In this document: positions 18,417 through 27,731 of the stretch, piece by piece | Position numbering within the stretch: the first letter of the stretch is position 1 | Layout of the letters: each line of letters opens with the position of its first letter | Assembly (NCBI RefSeq): GCF_019599265.1 | Contig: NZ_JAHZTC010000004.1 | Coordinates: 62,001 to 126,000, forward strand | Reading direction: 5' to 3' | DNA from: Pontibacter sp. HSC-14F20 | Lineage (GTDB): Bacteria; Bacteroidota; Bacteroidia; Cytophagales; Hymenobacteraceae | Length of the DNA stretch: 64,000 nucleotides | The notes under the pieces: model-generated | The model's input: the letters and a program-made list of their open reading frames with translations, nothing else | Told to the model about the DNA's origin: nothing | Database searches by the model: none | Translations under genes and position numbers: made by a program

Positions 18417-19625
18417 ATGATCAAAAAGAACCCATTTGTGCTGTTGCTTATACTGGTGCTTGCATCCTGTACCGGCACACAAAGCACTTCCTCTGACACC
18501 ACTACTGCGTCTAAAATAGAGGCTGCAGTTTCCCCGGCTAAAACGCATATCGATGCCGTGCGGCAACAGTTTGCACCCGACAAGCGGGTTGCGCTGTTTG
18601 ATGTGGAGCCCAAGGGCACTATACTTCGGGGCGAAACAAACATGCCTGAGGCCAAAGCAGCTTTGCTGAAGCGTTTGCAGGCAGCCGATGTGACGTTCGT
18701 AGACAGCATACAGGTGCTGCCGGAAGCAGAGCTGGAAGGAAAGAACCAGGCCATCGTAACCATTTCAGTTGCTAACCTGCGCTCGCAGCCAAAGCACTCT
18801 GCCGAACTAGCAACACAGGCTACCATGGGTACTCCGCTCAAAGTGTGGAAGAAGCAAAACGGCTGGTACCTGGTGCAAACGCCAGACCACTACCTGGCCT
18901 GGGTTGACTACGGCGGTGTGGCCCTGATGGACCAGACAGCTTTCAACAACTGGCAGCAGGGCAAAAAGCTGATCTATACCAATACCTATGGCTTTGCGCA
19001 TGCTGCGGCAGACAAAAATGCCTCAAGTGTATCGGATATGGTATACGGTGATGTGGTGGTACTCAAGAACAAGACAAAGGACTTTTATGAAGTAGCTTTC
19101 CCGGACGGTCGCACTGGTTTTGTTGCCGCTGCCGAAGCCATAGATTTCAAGGAGTGGGTAGCGACCCGCAAACCAACCGAAGAGAATCTGGTAGCCTCCA
19201 GCAAAGAAATGCTGGGGATGCCATACCTGTGGGGCGGAACTTCTGTGAAAGGAATGGACTGCAGCGGTTTTACCAAAACCATTTTCTTTATGAACGGGCT
19301 GGTATTGCCACGCGATGCTTCGCAGCAGGTGCATATTGGCGAGCTGGTTAACACGGACAAAGGGTGGGGTGATATGCGTCCGGGTGATCTGTTGTTTTTT
19401 GGTGTGCCAGCTAAAGACGGCAAGCCGGAGCGTGTGGTGCACGTGGGTATGTGGATTGGCGGTAACCAGGAGTTTATACATTCTGCTGGCCGCGTACGCA
19501 TCAACAGCATGAACCCATCTGCCGAAAACCACGATGCTTCTGAACTGGCCCGCTTCCTGCGTGCCAAACGCGTATCGCCGGAAGCTACTCTTGTAGATCT
19601 GCGCGAAAAGCCACTCTACGAGTAA
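18417..19625 (+). CDS. NlpC/P60 gamma-D-glutamyl endopeptidase lipoprotein with SH3 domains
   Basis: A 402-residue lipoprotein. The ATG at 18417 is preferred because it starts a lipoprotein signal (LVLASC, cysteine near residue 18); the frame's earlier start at 18369 adds an unlikely leader. After a spacer there are two SH3-like domains (about 120-240; VANLRSQP is a clear SH3 start), then a C-terminal NlpC/P60 domain with the triad C282 (MDCSGF), H342 (VVHVGMW) and H355 (FIHSAG). The arrangement matches YkfC-type dipeptidyl peptidase VI, which cuts between gamma-D-Glu and the diamino acid when L-Ala is free. That would yield L-Ala-D-Glu for the epimerase of the same operon. A terminator follows at 19659. 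Confidence 0.93.
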   Translation: MIKKNPFVLLLILVLASCTGTQSTSSDTTTASKIEAAVSPAKTHIDAVRQQFAPDKRVALFDVEPKGTILRGETNMPEAKAALLKRLQAADVTFVDSIQVLPEAELEGKNQAIVTISVANLRSQPKHSAELATQATMGTPLKVWKKQNGWYLVQTPDHYLAWVDYGGVALMDQTAFNNWQQGKKLIYTNTYGFAHAAADKNASSVSDMVYGDVVVLKNKTKDFYEVAFPDGRTGFVAAAEAIDFKEWVATRKPTEENLVASSKEMLGMPYLWGGTSVKGMDCSGFTKTIFFMNGLVLPRDASQQVHIGELVNTDKGWGDMRPGDLLFFGVPAKDGKPERVVHVGMWIGGNQEFIHSAGRVRINSMNPSAENHDASELARFLRAKRVSPEATLVDLREKPLYE

Positions 19626-19658
19626 GCTATAGAGAAGGTACAGCATTGATTGAAATGA

Positions 19659-19689
19659 AAGGCAGTGGCGAAAGCTACTGCCTTTTTTA
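19659..19689 (+). terminator. Rho-independent terminator after the NlpC/P60 gene
   Basis: An AGGCAGT...ACTGCCT stem with an inner GGC-GAAA-GCT loop region is followed by CTTTTTTATT. It closes the plus-strand murein-peptide operon. Confidence 0.75.
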
Positions 19690-19984
19690 TTATTTCAATC
19701 TGAATGAGAAATCCGGAATCCTTATACTGACCGCATTATACCATTTCCTTCTCACGCACTTTTGTATCAAGCAATTGTAAATTCCTAGGTCGCTAGTTCT
19801 GTGTCTTTTAGAACATATGGCAGGAGGCCATAGGATTATAGATTTATTATTTTCTAAAACAATAATTCCTGGATTAGGTAAAAAATAATGAATTGAAAAT
19901 TACTTTTATAAAAAATTAGCAGAAGTAATTTGATTTTATACCGCTTATTGCCGTACTTTATATTATTAGAAGAAAACTGATCGC
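19690..19984. other. AT-rich intergenic region upstream of the ROK gene
   Basis: About 295 bp without coding signs between the terminator and the ROK regulator. A possible Bacteroidota promoter is seen at 19929-19961: TTTG, 21 bases, then TACTTTAT, which is a weak match to TAnnTTTG. Several runs of TTTTA and AATTA occur. No clear operator or structured RNA was recognised. Confidence 0.35.
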
Positions 19985-21238
19985 ATGAGCGCATTTCTGG
20001 CATTGGAAGAAGGGTATCTGGAAAAGCTCAACCACGTGGAGCGAAAGAAGCACCTTCAGAAGATTAAGATTGTGAGGCACTTGTATGTAAAAGGTGCTCG
20101 CTCTAATGCTGATATTTGCAACCGCTTCAATATCAGTTCTCCTACTTCCATGGCCTTGCTCAACGAACTGATGACCGAGGGACTGGTGGAGAAGCAGGGT
20201 CGTGGCGAATCAGTCGGAGGCCGCAAGCCGGAGCTGTACGGACTGCGCAACAACTCCCTTTTCGTGCTGAGCATCGAAATGGAAAAGTTCAGCACCCGCA
20301 TGGCGATTTTTGATGGCACGAACAACAACATCACTGGCACCCATACCTTTCCAATAAGTCTTTCCAAAGACCTTAGCGCAATCGAGGAGCTATACCTACA
20401 CGCCAGCAGTTTAGTGCTTTCGGCAGGTATAGATGCTGACAAACTGATGGGCATTGGCCTGAGTATGCCAGGCCTTGTTTCGTCCCGCGAAGGCAATAGC
20501 TATACCTATCTGCTGACGGGCCAGGACGAAACACCGCTGCAGGACTTGCTGGCCCTCAGGTTCAGTAAGCCGGTTTACATTCAGAACGACGTGAAGAGCA
20601 TCACCCTGGCCGAATACCGTTTTGGAGCGGCGCAGGGCAAACGCGATGTGCTGGTACTCACGCTGGACTGGGGTATCGGTCTGGGAGTTATTATGGATGG
20701 AAAGTTACGTGCCGGCACCTCGGGATTTGCGGGTGAGTTCGGGCACATTCCTTTTATAGAAAATGGCGTGCTGTGCCATTGCGGCAAGCGCGGCTGTCTG
20801 GAAACCGTAGCTTCGGGAAGTGCATTGGCCCGCATGGCCCGCGAAGGACTGCAGGCCGGTCAGGATACTTTACTAAAAGCGCTGGCAGGGCCGGAAACTG
20901 AGAAAATAGAGCCGCAGACTATCATTCAGGCTGCACACGAAGGTGACCAGTACGCCATCAATATGCTCGCCGAAACAGGCCGGAATCTGGGCAAAGGTAT
21001 AGCCATGCTTATCCAGCTGTATAATCCGGAGCTGATCATTATTGGCGGTAAAATGGCAGAAGCCAGGCAATACCTCACCACCCCGATACAGCAATCGATC
21101 AACACGTACTGTATGACGCAGCTGCGTGAGCAGACTGAAATCGTGCTTTCCAGGCTGGGAGCGCAGGCAGGTATACTGGGGCCGGTGGCTACGGTAATGG
21201 AGCGCATTTTTGAGCACCGCATCGAATCAACGAAATAA
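19985..21238 (+). CDS. ROK-family protein with N-terminal HTH (NagC/GlcNAc-kinase-like)
   Basis: A 417-residue ROK protein. Residues 1-75 carry a winged HTH (ICNRFNISSPTSMALLNELM near 45-64, then a GGRKPELYGL wing). The rest is the sugar-kinase-like ROK fold with GEFGHI near 252-257 and the zinc motif CHCGKRGC (C264, C266, C271). The HTH makes it a transcription factor of the NagC/Mlc/XylR type, although some ROK proteins keep kinase activity. It precedes NagB by 41 bp and is followed by GH20 and a GlcNAc-type transporter. It therefore probably senses GlcNAc or GlcNAc-6-P and controls this set. Whether it also phosphorylates GlcNAc, for which no other kinase is seen here, is open. Confidence 0.9.
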   Translation: MSAFLALEEGYLEKLNHVERKKHLQKIKIVRHLYVKGARSNADICNRFNISSPTSMALLNELMTEGLVEKQGRGESVGGRKPELYGLRNNSLFVLSIEMEKFSTRMAIFDGTNNNITGTHTFPISLSKDLSAIEELYLHASSLVLSAGIDADKLMGIGLSMPGLVSSREGNSYTYLLTGQDETPLQDLLALRFSKPVYIQNDVKSITLAEYRFGAAQGKRDVLVLTLDWGIGLGVIMDGKLRAGTSGFAGEFGHIPFIENGVLCHCGKRGCLETVASGSALARMAREGLQAGQDTLLKALAGPETEKIEPQTIIQAAHEGDQYAINMLAETGRNLGKGIAMLIQLYNPELIIIGGKMAEARQYLTTPIQQSINTYCMTQLREQTEIVLSRLGAQAGILGPVATVMERIFEHRIESTK

Positions 21239-21279
21239 CAGAACAACGAAACACAACATCACATTATAGCACAAAGAAA

Positions 21280-23199
21280 ATGGCACGATTAAATCTTCTG
21301 GAAGAAACCCGTTTTGAAAAGCTTCCGGTTACCGTTTACTCCGATGAACATGTCGCCTCAGTGAAAGTGGCACAGCGTATAGCGGAGCTGATCAGGTATA
21401 AACAAGGACGCAATGAAAAAGCTGTGCTCGGTCTGGCTACGGGTGCCACACCCATAAAGGTATATGCCGAACTGGTGCGCCTGCATCGCGAAGAAGGACT
21501 TAGCTTCCGCAATGTGATCACCTTCAACCTGGACGAGTACTACCCGATGCAGCCGACTGCGGTGCAGAGCTATGTCACGTTCATGAACGAGAACCTGTTC
21601 GACCTCATCGATATCAACAAAAACAATGTGCATATACCTGATGGCACCCTGCCGCAGGAAAGAATACACGACTACTGCCTGGAATACGAGCGCAAGATTG
21701 AAGCCGTAGGCGGCCTGGATCTGCAGCTGCTGGGCATTGGTCGTACAGGTCACATCGGTTTCAACGAGCCGGGTTCTGCGCCAAACTCCGGTACACGCCT
21801 GGTTACGCTCGATGACCTGACTCGCCGTGATGCTTCCCGTGACTTTGGTGGTAAGGAAAATGTGCCGCGCAAAGCCATCACAATGGGCATTGGTACCATA
21901 TTCAAAGCCCGCGAAATTATTCTGATGGCCTGGAGTGGTAAGAAAGCGCCGATCATTAAGAAAGCAGTGGAAGGCGAAATGTCGAGTGATGTTCCGGCTA
22001 CGTACCTGCAACTGTCAGACAATGTGGAGTTTGTGCTGGACATGGATGCCGCTTCGGACTTGACCCGCTTCAACACGCCATGGTTGGTAAAAGATTGCCC
22101 ATGGGATGATGCGCAGATCAAGAAAGCGGTTATCTGGCTGTCGCAGACGATGAAGAAGCCGATCCTGAAGCTGACCGAGGAAGACTACAACAACAACGGT
22201 ATGGCCCAATTGATCACCGAAAAGGGTACAGCCTACGAAATCAACATTGACATCTTCAACAAACTGCAAAGCACCATTACCGGCTGGCCGGGTGGTAAGC
22301 CCAACGCCGACGACAAGCGCCGTCCGGAGCGTGCCGAACCGGCCCACAAGCGCGTGGTGATCTTCTCGCCACACCCGGACGATGATGTGATCTCGATGGG
22401 GGGTACGTTCATCCGACTAGTGGATCAGGGGCACGATGTGCATGTGGCCTACCAGACTTCCGGCAACACAGCTGTGTGGGACGATGACGTGCTGCGCTAC
22501 ATGGAGTTTGCCATTGACTTTAATAAGAGCATCGGGCAGGAGACGAATCACCTGGAAAATATCTACGACGACATGCGTGGCTTCCTGGAGAACAAGCAGC
22601 CAAACCAGCTCGATACACAGGAAATCCGCGATGTGAAAGGCTTTATCCGCAAGAGTGAAGCCATTGCCGGTGCCCGCTATGCTGGTCTCGACGATAATCA
22701 CATTCACTTTATGGCGCTGCCATTCTACGAAACAGGCAAGACGGTGAAGAAGCCGGTGACTGATATTGACGTGGAACTGACCATCGAACTACTGCAGCAA
22801 GTGAAGCCGCATCAGGTGTTTGCCGCCGGCGACTTTGCCGACCCGCACGGCACGCACATCGTTTGCTTCAACATTGTGTTGGCTGCCCTTACCCATCTGC
22901 GCGAAACCGAGGAGTGGGCCAAAGACTGCTGGCTGTGGATGTACCGTGGTGCCTGGCACGAATTTGCTACGCACGAGATCGAAATGGCTGTGCCGTTGTC
23001 GCCGCAGGAAGTGGAACGCAAGCGCAATGCCATCTTTAAGCACCAGTCACAGAAGGACTATCCGGTATTCCCGGGCGACGATGCGCGCGAGTTCTGGGTG
23101 CGTGCCGAAGAGCGCAACCGCGAAACCGCCAAGAACTACGATGACCTGGGCCTGGCCAATTACGAGGCCATGGAAGCTTTCGTGAAATGGAAATTCTAG
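21280..23199 (+). CDS. nagB: Glucosamine-6-phosphate deaminase fused to PIG-L/LmbE deacetylase-like domain
   Basis: A 639-residue two-domain protein. Residues 1-290 are NagB: GLATGATP at 51-58, FNLDEYYP at 82-89 with the catalytic D85, and RTGHIGFNEPG at 155-165 with H158 and E163. The residue equivalent to E. coli D141 is Thr156, as I recall for this long type. Residues from about 350 onward form a PIG-L/LmbE domain with the zinc motif SPHPDDD near 362. NagB turns GlcN-6-P into fructose-6-P and ammonia. LmbE domains usually deacetylate GlcNAc-containing substrates, so the fusion might couple deacetylation with deamination. No nagA is in the window. The gene is flanked upstream by the ROK gene and downstream by a strong terminator. 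Confidence 0.95.
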   Translation: MARLNLLEETRFEKLPVTVYSDEHVASVKVAQRIAELIRYKQGRNEKAVLGLATGATPIKVYAELVRLHREEGLSFRNVITFNLDEYYPMQPTAVQSYVTFMNENLFDLIDINKNNVHIPDGTLPQERIHDYCLEYERKIEAVGGLDLQLLGIGRTGHIGFNEPGSAPNSGTRLVTLDDLTRRDASRDFGGKENVPRKAITMGIGTIFKAREIILMAWSGKKAPIIKKAVEGEMSSDVPATYLQLSDNVEFVLDMDAASDLTRFNTPWLVKDCPWDDAQIKKAVIWLSQTMKKPILKLTEEDYNNNGMAQLITEKGTAYEINIDIFNKLQSTITGWPGGKPNADDKRRPERAEPAHKRVVIFSPHPDDDVISMGGTFIRLVDQGHDVHVAYQTSGNTAVWDDDVLRYMEFAIDFNKSIGQETNHLENIYDDMRGFLENKQPNQLDTQEIRDVKGFIRKSEAIAGARYAGLDDNHIHFMALPFYETGKTVKKPVTDIDVELTIELLQQVKPHQVFAAGDFADPHGTHIVCFNIVLAALTHLRETEEWAKDCWLWMYRGAWHEFATHEIEMAVPLSPQEVERKRNAIFKHQSQKDYPVFPGDDAREFWVRAEERNRETAKNYDDLGLANYEAMEAFVKWKF

Positions 23200-23210
23200 A
23201 TTAAACAATG

Positions 23211-23259
23211 ACAGCTGAAACGAAGCAAATTGCTTAGCTTTGTTTCAGCTGTTTTTTTA
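23211..23259 (+). terminator. Rho-independent terminator after nagB
   Basis: CAGCTGAAACGAAGC pairs with GCTTTGTTTCAGCTG across a short loop, followed by TTTTTTTATTT. It ends the ROK-nagB transcript 12 bp after the stop. Confidence 0.85.
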
Positions 23260-23447
23260 TTTGTCGGGTTTGTAAAATTGACCCTGATTTAACCAAATGC
23301 AGGGCTTGTTACAATTTGTTTTGTCATCCTGTAAGGATCTTGTTAAAAAACAGCATAGGCTGAACTTCTTAGGTATAAGCCTTTTTTGTCAACCAAGCAG
23401 CACCGTTTTCAAGCATTACCAACACCATCAAAACACGCATTTCTGAT

Positions 23448-25787
23448 ATGACTTTCAGAAAAAATATTCTTACCCTTTTGCTCTCGATTTTCTGCACGGC
23501 AGGTATAGCTACGCTTTCGCAGGCGCAGGTAAAGCCTGAATCGTTGTCGCTGATACCGCAGCCCGTGAAACTGACCACCCAAAAGGGTGGCTTCCTGGTT
23601 CAGCCCTCCACTAAGGTATATGTGGACCCTAAAAATGATGATCTGCTACGTGTAGGCGAGTTTTTGGCCCAGCACATAGAAGGGGCAACCGGTCACAAGC
23701 CGGAGGTGATTCAGAAGAAGCCGAAGAAAAAAGAGACTAACCTGATCTATCTGACACTGAAGACAGACAACGATACGCTGGGTGCAGAAGGCTATACCCT
23801 GGATGTAAAGCAAGGTCACATTACACTGGCTGCGAAAGAAACACACGGTATATTCCTGGGTATACAAACCATGCGCCAGTTGCTGCCTGCCCAAAAAACA
23901 TCAGAATCGGCGCTTATACCTGCGCTTCAGATCGTGGACAAACCCCGCTATATCTGGCGTGGCATGCACCTGGATGTGACCCGCCACTTCTTCCCGGTGG
24001 AGTTCGTGAAGCAGTACATCGATTACCTGGCGATGCACAAGCTAAACAGCTTCCACTGGCACCTGACAGATGACCAGGGCTGGCGTATCGAGATCAAAAA
24101 GTACCCGAAACTGACCGAAGTAGGCGCCTGGCGCGACAGCACCCTGATCGGCCACTACTGGGACCTGCCACAGACTTACCGCAAGCGTCGTCATGGTGGC
24201 TACTATACCCAGGAGCAAATCAAAGAAGTCGTGAAGTATGCACAGGACCGCTTCATTAACGTGGTGCCGGAGATTGAAATGCCGGGCCATGCACTGGCTG
24301 CGCTGGCTGCTTATCCGGAACTTTCTTGTACCGGAGGACCACATAAAGTAGAATCGAAGTGGGGCATTTTTCCTGATATTTTCTGTGCCGGCAACGAGCA
24401 GACGTTTACCTTTCTGGAAAATGTACTGACCGAGGTGATGGAGCTTTTTCCGAGTAAAGTTATTCATGTAGGTGGCGACGAAGCCCCGAAAACCCGCTGG
24501 AAGGTATGTCCGAAATGTCAGAAACGCATTGCCGACGAAGGCCTGAAAGATGAACACGAGCTGCAGAGCTATTTTGTGCAGCGCATGGAGAAATTCGCGA
24601 ACAAGAACGGCCGCATTATCATCGGCTGGGACGAGATTCTGGAAGGGGGGCTGGCACCGAATGCCTATGTGATGTCCTGGCGCGGTACCAAGGGAGGTAT
24701 AGCCGCAGCCAAAGAAAAGCACTATGTGGTGATGTCGCCGGGCACGCCCCTGTACTTTGACTATTACCAGGGCGAGCGAGATCTCGAACCGACCACCATA
24801 CACGGGTATAACCCGCTCTCCAAGGTATACGCCTACGATCCGACGCCAAGCGAACTGTCAGCCGAAGAGAAAAAGTACATCCTGGGTGCGCAAGCTAACA
24901 TGTGGACCGAATACGTTTCTACTGAAGGGCACCTAGAGTATATGGTGTTCCCGCGCATATCTGCCCTAAGTGAAGTATTGTGGACACCTGCCAAGCTGAA
25001 AGACTGGAAAAGCTTCCAGAACCGCATGACGGAGCAGTACAAGCGCTATGATGCGTTGGGTGTTAACTATGCCCGCAGCGCTTTCAATGTGATACAGCAA
25101 CTGCAGGTAGACACGGCCAGCAATAGAGCCAACGTGACTTTTGAGACCGATGCGGCAGATGTTACCATCCACTATACTTTAGACGGATCTGAGCCAAATA
25201 CGAGATCGCAGGTATACAAAGGACCGTTCTCGCTCAACAAAACAGCCACTATCAAAGCCGGTTCTTTTGTAGACGGCAAGCTGGTTGGCAAGGTAAGCAC
25301 CCGCACTTTCGAGGCGCACAAAGCCCTGAACAAGAATATAACACTTACCACTCCCGCTCACCAGAACTTTGCTAGCCAGTCAAAACTAGTAGACGGTCTG
25401 AAGGGATCAACCGATCAGTATGATGGCCACTGGGTGGGCTTCCTGGACACAGACGTGGAGGCGATCGTTGATCTTGGGAAGGAGCAGCCGATCAAAAGGA
25501 TGAGTACCAGCTTTATGCAGAACATTGGCTACCGTATTTTCCTGCCCGTTCAGGTAGAGTATGCGCTGTCCGTGGATGGCATCCGGTATGTGACTGTGGA
25601 CACGATCGACGACCCCAACCCACTAGGGGCAGAAGGCATTACGACCCACGAAGTTGCTGCCACAATTCCGCTTACCCGCGCCCGCTTCGTGAAAGTGAAG
25701 GTTCGCAGTGTAGGAGTGAGCCCTGATAAGTACCCGTCGGTCGGACAGAAAACATGGCTGATGCTGGACGAGATTGTGGTGGAGTAA
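23448..25787 (+). CDS. GH20 beta-N-acetylhexosaminidase, secreted
   Basis: A 779-residue secreted enzyme with a signal peptide (about 1-26). In order: GH20b (about 30-150), GH20 TIM barrel (about 155-510), a chitobiase-C-like beta domain (about 545-620, HYTLDGSEPNT) and an F5/8-type carbohydrate-binding-like domain (about 640-779). The catalytic pair is D344-E345 in HVGGDEAPK, with DLVxxHKLNSFHWHLTDDQG-type substrate loops near 195-210. It removes terminal GlcNAc or GalNAc from oligosaccharides outside the cytoplasm, by substrate-assisted catalysis. It lies after nagB and before a GlcNAc-type transporter. The substrate may be chitin fragments, glycans or peptidoglycan. Confidence 0.95.
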   Translation: MTFRKNILTLLLSIFCTAGIATLSQAQVKPESLSLIPQPVKLTTQKGGFLVQPSTKVYVDPKNDDLLRVGEFLAQHIEGATGHKPEVIQKKPKKKETNLIYLTLKTDNDTLGAEGYTLDVKQGHITLAAKETHGIFLGIQTMRQLLPAQKTSESALIPALQIVDKPRYIWRGMHLDVTRHFFPVEFVKQYIDYLAMHKLNSFHWHLTDDQGWRIEIKKYPKLTEVGAWRDSTLIGHYWDLPQTYRKRRHGGYYTQEQIKEVVKYAQDRFINVVPEIEMPGHALAALAAYPELSCTGGPHKVESKWGIFPDIFCAGNEQTFTFLENVLTEVMELFPSKVIHVGGDEAPKTRWKVCPKCQKRIADEGLKDEHELQSYFVQRMEKFANKNGRIIIGWDEILEGGLAPNAYVMSWRGTKGGIAAAKEKHYVVMSPGTPLYFDYYQGERDLEPTTIHGYNPLSKVYAYDPTPSELSAEEKKYILGAQANMWTEYVSTEGHLEYMVFPRISALSEVLWTPAKLKDWKSFQNRMTEQYKRYDALGVNYARSAFNVIQQLQVDTASNRANVTFETDAADVTIHYTLDGSEPNTRSQVYKGPFSLNKTATIKAGSFVDGKLVGKVSTRTFEAHKALNKNITLTTPAHQNFASQSKLVDGLKGSTDQYDGHWVGFLDTDVEAIVDLGKEQPIKRMSTSFMQNIGYRIFLPVQVEYALSVDGIRYVTVDTIDDPNPLGAEGITTHEVAATIPLTRARFVKVKVRSVGVSPDKYPSVGQKTWLMLDEIVVE

Positions 25788-25907
25788 GCCATCACTCAAA
25801 TTTTAAGGTTGTAACACCTGATATCCGCGAGATAAATTTTATATTGTACCCTAATCCCCGGCCTAATCACCGGAAAGTTTTGCACCTTATCTATACCTAA
25901 ACTTAAC

Positions 25908-27203
25908 ATGACTAAAGTAGCCCCTTCTACAAACAGCGAAACCGGGCAGGAGAATGCTTCTGGTGGGTACATGCGCTCGATCATCATTATCGGAGCGCTG
26001 TTCTTTATCTTCGGCTTCGTTACCTGGCTCAACGCCATCCTGATTCCGTATTTTAAAATTGCTCTGGAACTCAACAACTTCCAGTCGTATCTGGTGGCTT
26101 TTGCGTTCTACATTTCCTATTTCGTGATGGCTATACCTTCGGCCTGGGTGCTCAAAGCGACTGGTTTTAAGAAAGGTATGTCGGTTGGTTTGCTGGTGAT
26201 GGCAGTCGGGGCATTGTTGTTTGTGCCTGCCGCGCTTACCCGTACGCTCGATCTTTTTCTGATCGGTCTTTTCGTGCAGGGAACGGGTCTGGCTGTGCTG
26301 CAGACGGCTTCTAATCCGTACATTACCATCCTGGGTCCGCTGGAGAGTGCTGCCAAACGCATCAGCATCATGGGTGTCAGCAACAAAATCGGCGGTGTGT
26401 TGGGGTCAATTATTCTGGGTGCCATCGTGCTATCAAATGCCGATGAGGTTGTGGCCAAACTGGAACTAATGAGCGCGGCTGAAAAAGCCATCGAACTGGA
26501 CACTATGGCATCTAAAGTGATCATGCCATACCTGATTATCATGGGTGCATTGGTAGCACTGGCCGTTGTTATTTATTTTTCATCCTTGCCGGAAGTGGAC
26601 ACTGACCAGGAAGACGAGACTGTGGCTGCGGCCAACGTGAATAAGACAAGCATTCTGCAGTTTCCGCACCTGTTGCTAGGCGCTTTTACCATGTTTGTAT
26701 ATGTGGGCGTTGAAGTAATGGCTGGTGATACGATTGTCAGCTATGGTGCCGCGCAGGGTATACCGTTCACAACGGCCAAGTTCTTTACTTCCTTTACACT
26801 GGGAGCCATGGTGCTGGCTTATTTTGTGGGCGTTGCCACCATCCCGAAATATATCCGTCAGGATAAAGCCCTGAAGATATCCGCCATATTAGGCATCGCC
26901 TTTACGATTGCTGCTATTATGACGAGTGGTATGGTATCGGTGCTGTTTATTGCCTTGCTGGGTCTTGCCAATGCGCTTATGTGGCCGGCCATTTTCCCGC
27001 TGGCTATTGCAGACCTGGGTCGTTTTACCAAGATCGGTTCTTCGCTGATTATCATGGGTATAGCCGGTGGCGCCATTCTGCCACTTATTTACGGTGCCCT
27101 GGCCGATTCTATTAATCCACAGCAGGCTTACTGGATCATGGTGCCGTGCTACCTCTTCATCCTGTACTATGCGATGGCCGGGCATAAGATCAGAACCAAG
27201 TAA
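25908..27203 (+). CDS. Sugar MFS transporter, NagP/FucP-like
   Basis: A 431-residue major facilitator of the FHS (fucose/glucose-galactose) group, with 12 hydrophobic helices. Family motifs include FFIFGFVTWLNAILIPYFK near 36-54 and LQTASNPYITILGP near 130-143. Homologues next to nag genes are N-acetylglucosamine permeases (NagP). The position after nagB and the GH20 hexosaminidase points to GlcNAc uptake. The substrate is inferred from context and family. A strong hairpin terminator follows at 27219. Confidence 0.88.
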   Translation: MTKVAPSTNSETGQENASGGYMRSIIIIGALFFIFGFVTWLNAILIPYFKIALELNNFQSYLVAFAFYISYFVMAIPSAWVLKATGFKKGMSVGLLVMAVGALLFVPAALTRTLDLFLIGLFVQGTGLAVLQTASNPYITILGPLESAAKRISIMGVSNKIGGVLGSIILGAIVLSNADEVVAKLELMSAAEKAIELDTMASKVIMPYLIIMGALVALAVVIYFSSLPEVDTDQEDETVAAANVNKTSILQFPHLLLGAFTMFVYVGVEVMAGDTIVSYGAAQGIPFTTAKFFTSFTLGAMVLAYFVGVATIPKYIRQDKALKISAILGIAFTIAAIMTSGMVSVLFIALLGLANALMWPAIFPLAIADLGRFTKIGSSLIIMGIAGGAILPLIYGALADSINPQQAYWIMVPCYLFILYYAMAGHKIRTK

Positions 27204-27218
27204 AAATTCCAATAGCTA

Positions 27219-27262
27219 AAACAGCAACAGGAGCCTCTTGCGGGGCTCCTGTTGCTGTTTTA
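27219..27262 (+). terminator. Strong terminator hairpin after the NagP-like gene
   Basis: AACAGCAACAGGAGCC and its exact complement GGCTCCTGTTGCTGTT form a 16-bp stem, with an A-run before and TTTTAG after. It can act in both directions, separating the transporter from the minus-strand small lipoprotein gene. Confidence 0.85.
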
Positions 27263-27334
27263 GAGGGTATGTGAATGGTGTATGGCTACCGCTCAGTAGC
27301 CACTTTACAGGTATAGCCCAGGTATAGCGCTTTA

Positions 27335-27487
27335 CTATATAGTATTTGGCAAGGTTGTTGTTTCTGCAGCCACAGGCGCTGTTGCTTCCGGAGTGTCTAC
27401 AGCCTGCACCGTGTTGTTTTCGCAGGATGAAACTAAGGCAAGGATAAGTAGGGTCAGCAGCAGCACCCCATATAGTCTGTTCAGCAT
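27335..27487 (-). CDS. Small lipoprotein, 50 residues, hypothetical
   Basis: A short gene found by reading the minus strand: ATG at 27487, TAG at 27335. The product starts MLNRLYGVLLL and has a clear lipoprotein signal with lipobox VSSC (cysteine at 22), followed by a short Thr/Ala/Pro-rich tail. It has no recognised domain. Many Bacteroidota genes of this kind encode tiny outer-membrane-anchored or periplasmic lipoproteins. The 130 bp before the NagP terminator contain two heptamers (27310, 27321). Confidence rests on the textbook signal peptide. Confidence 0.6.
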   Translation of the reverse strand: MLNRLYGVLLLTLLILALVSSCENNTVQAVDTPEATAPVAAETTTLPNTI

Positions 27488-27654
27488 GGCTTCTCCAGTT
27501 TATAATGCCAGAAGGTTGGCACCTGGATAATTACGCAGGCAGTGTCAGCTTAGTTGGGGTGCAGCTTCCAAAGCCGCAAAATATTTTTTATAGGACGGAA
27601 ACCATGGATTTTAAGATTTTAAAATAATTGCACTAAATACGATCGAAAGCATGA

Positions 27655-27683
27655 TTGGGTGTTCAGTTGAATACATACATTTG
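27655..27683 (+). promoter_or_regulatory. Predicted Bacteroidota promoter for the His/Gly/Lys-rich lipoprotein
   Basis: TTG at 27655-27657 and TACATTTG at 27676-27683 are separated by 18 bp. The -7 box fits TAnnTTTG exactly. It lies 48 bp ahead of the ATG at 27732. Confidence 0.55.
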
Positions 27684-27731
27684 TGCCTGCTAAAAAGATT
27701 CTAATTCTCATAATCATAACATAAACTAAAT

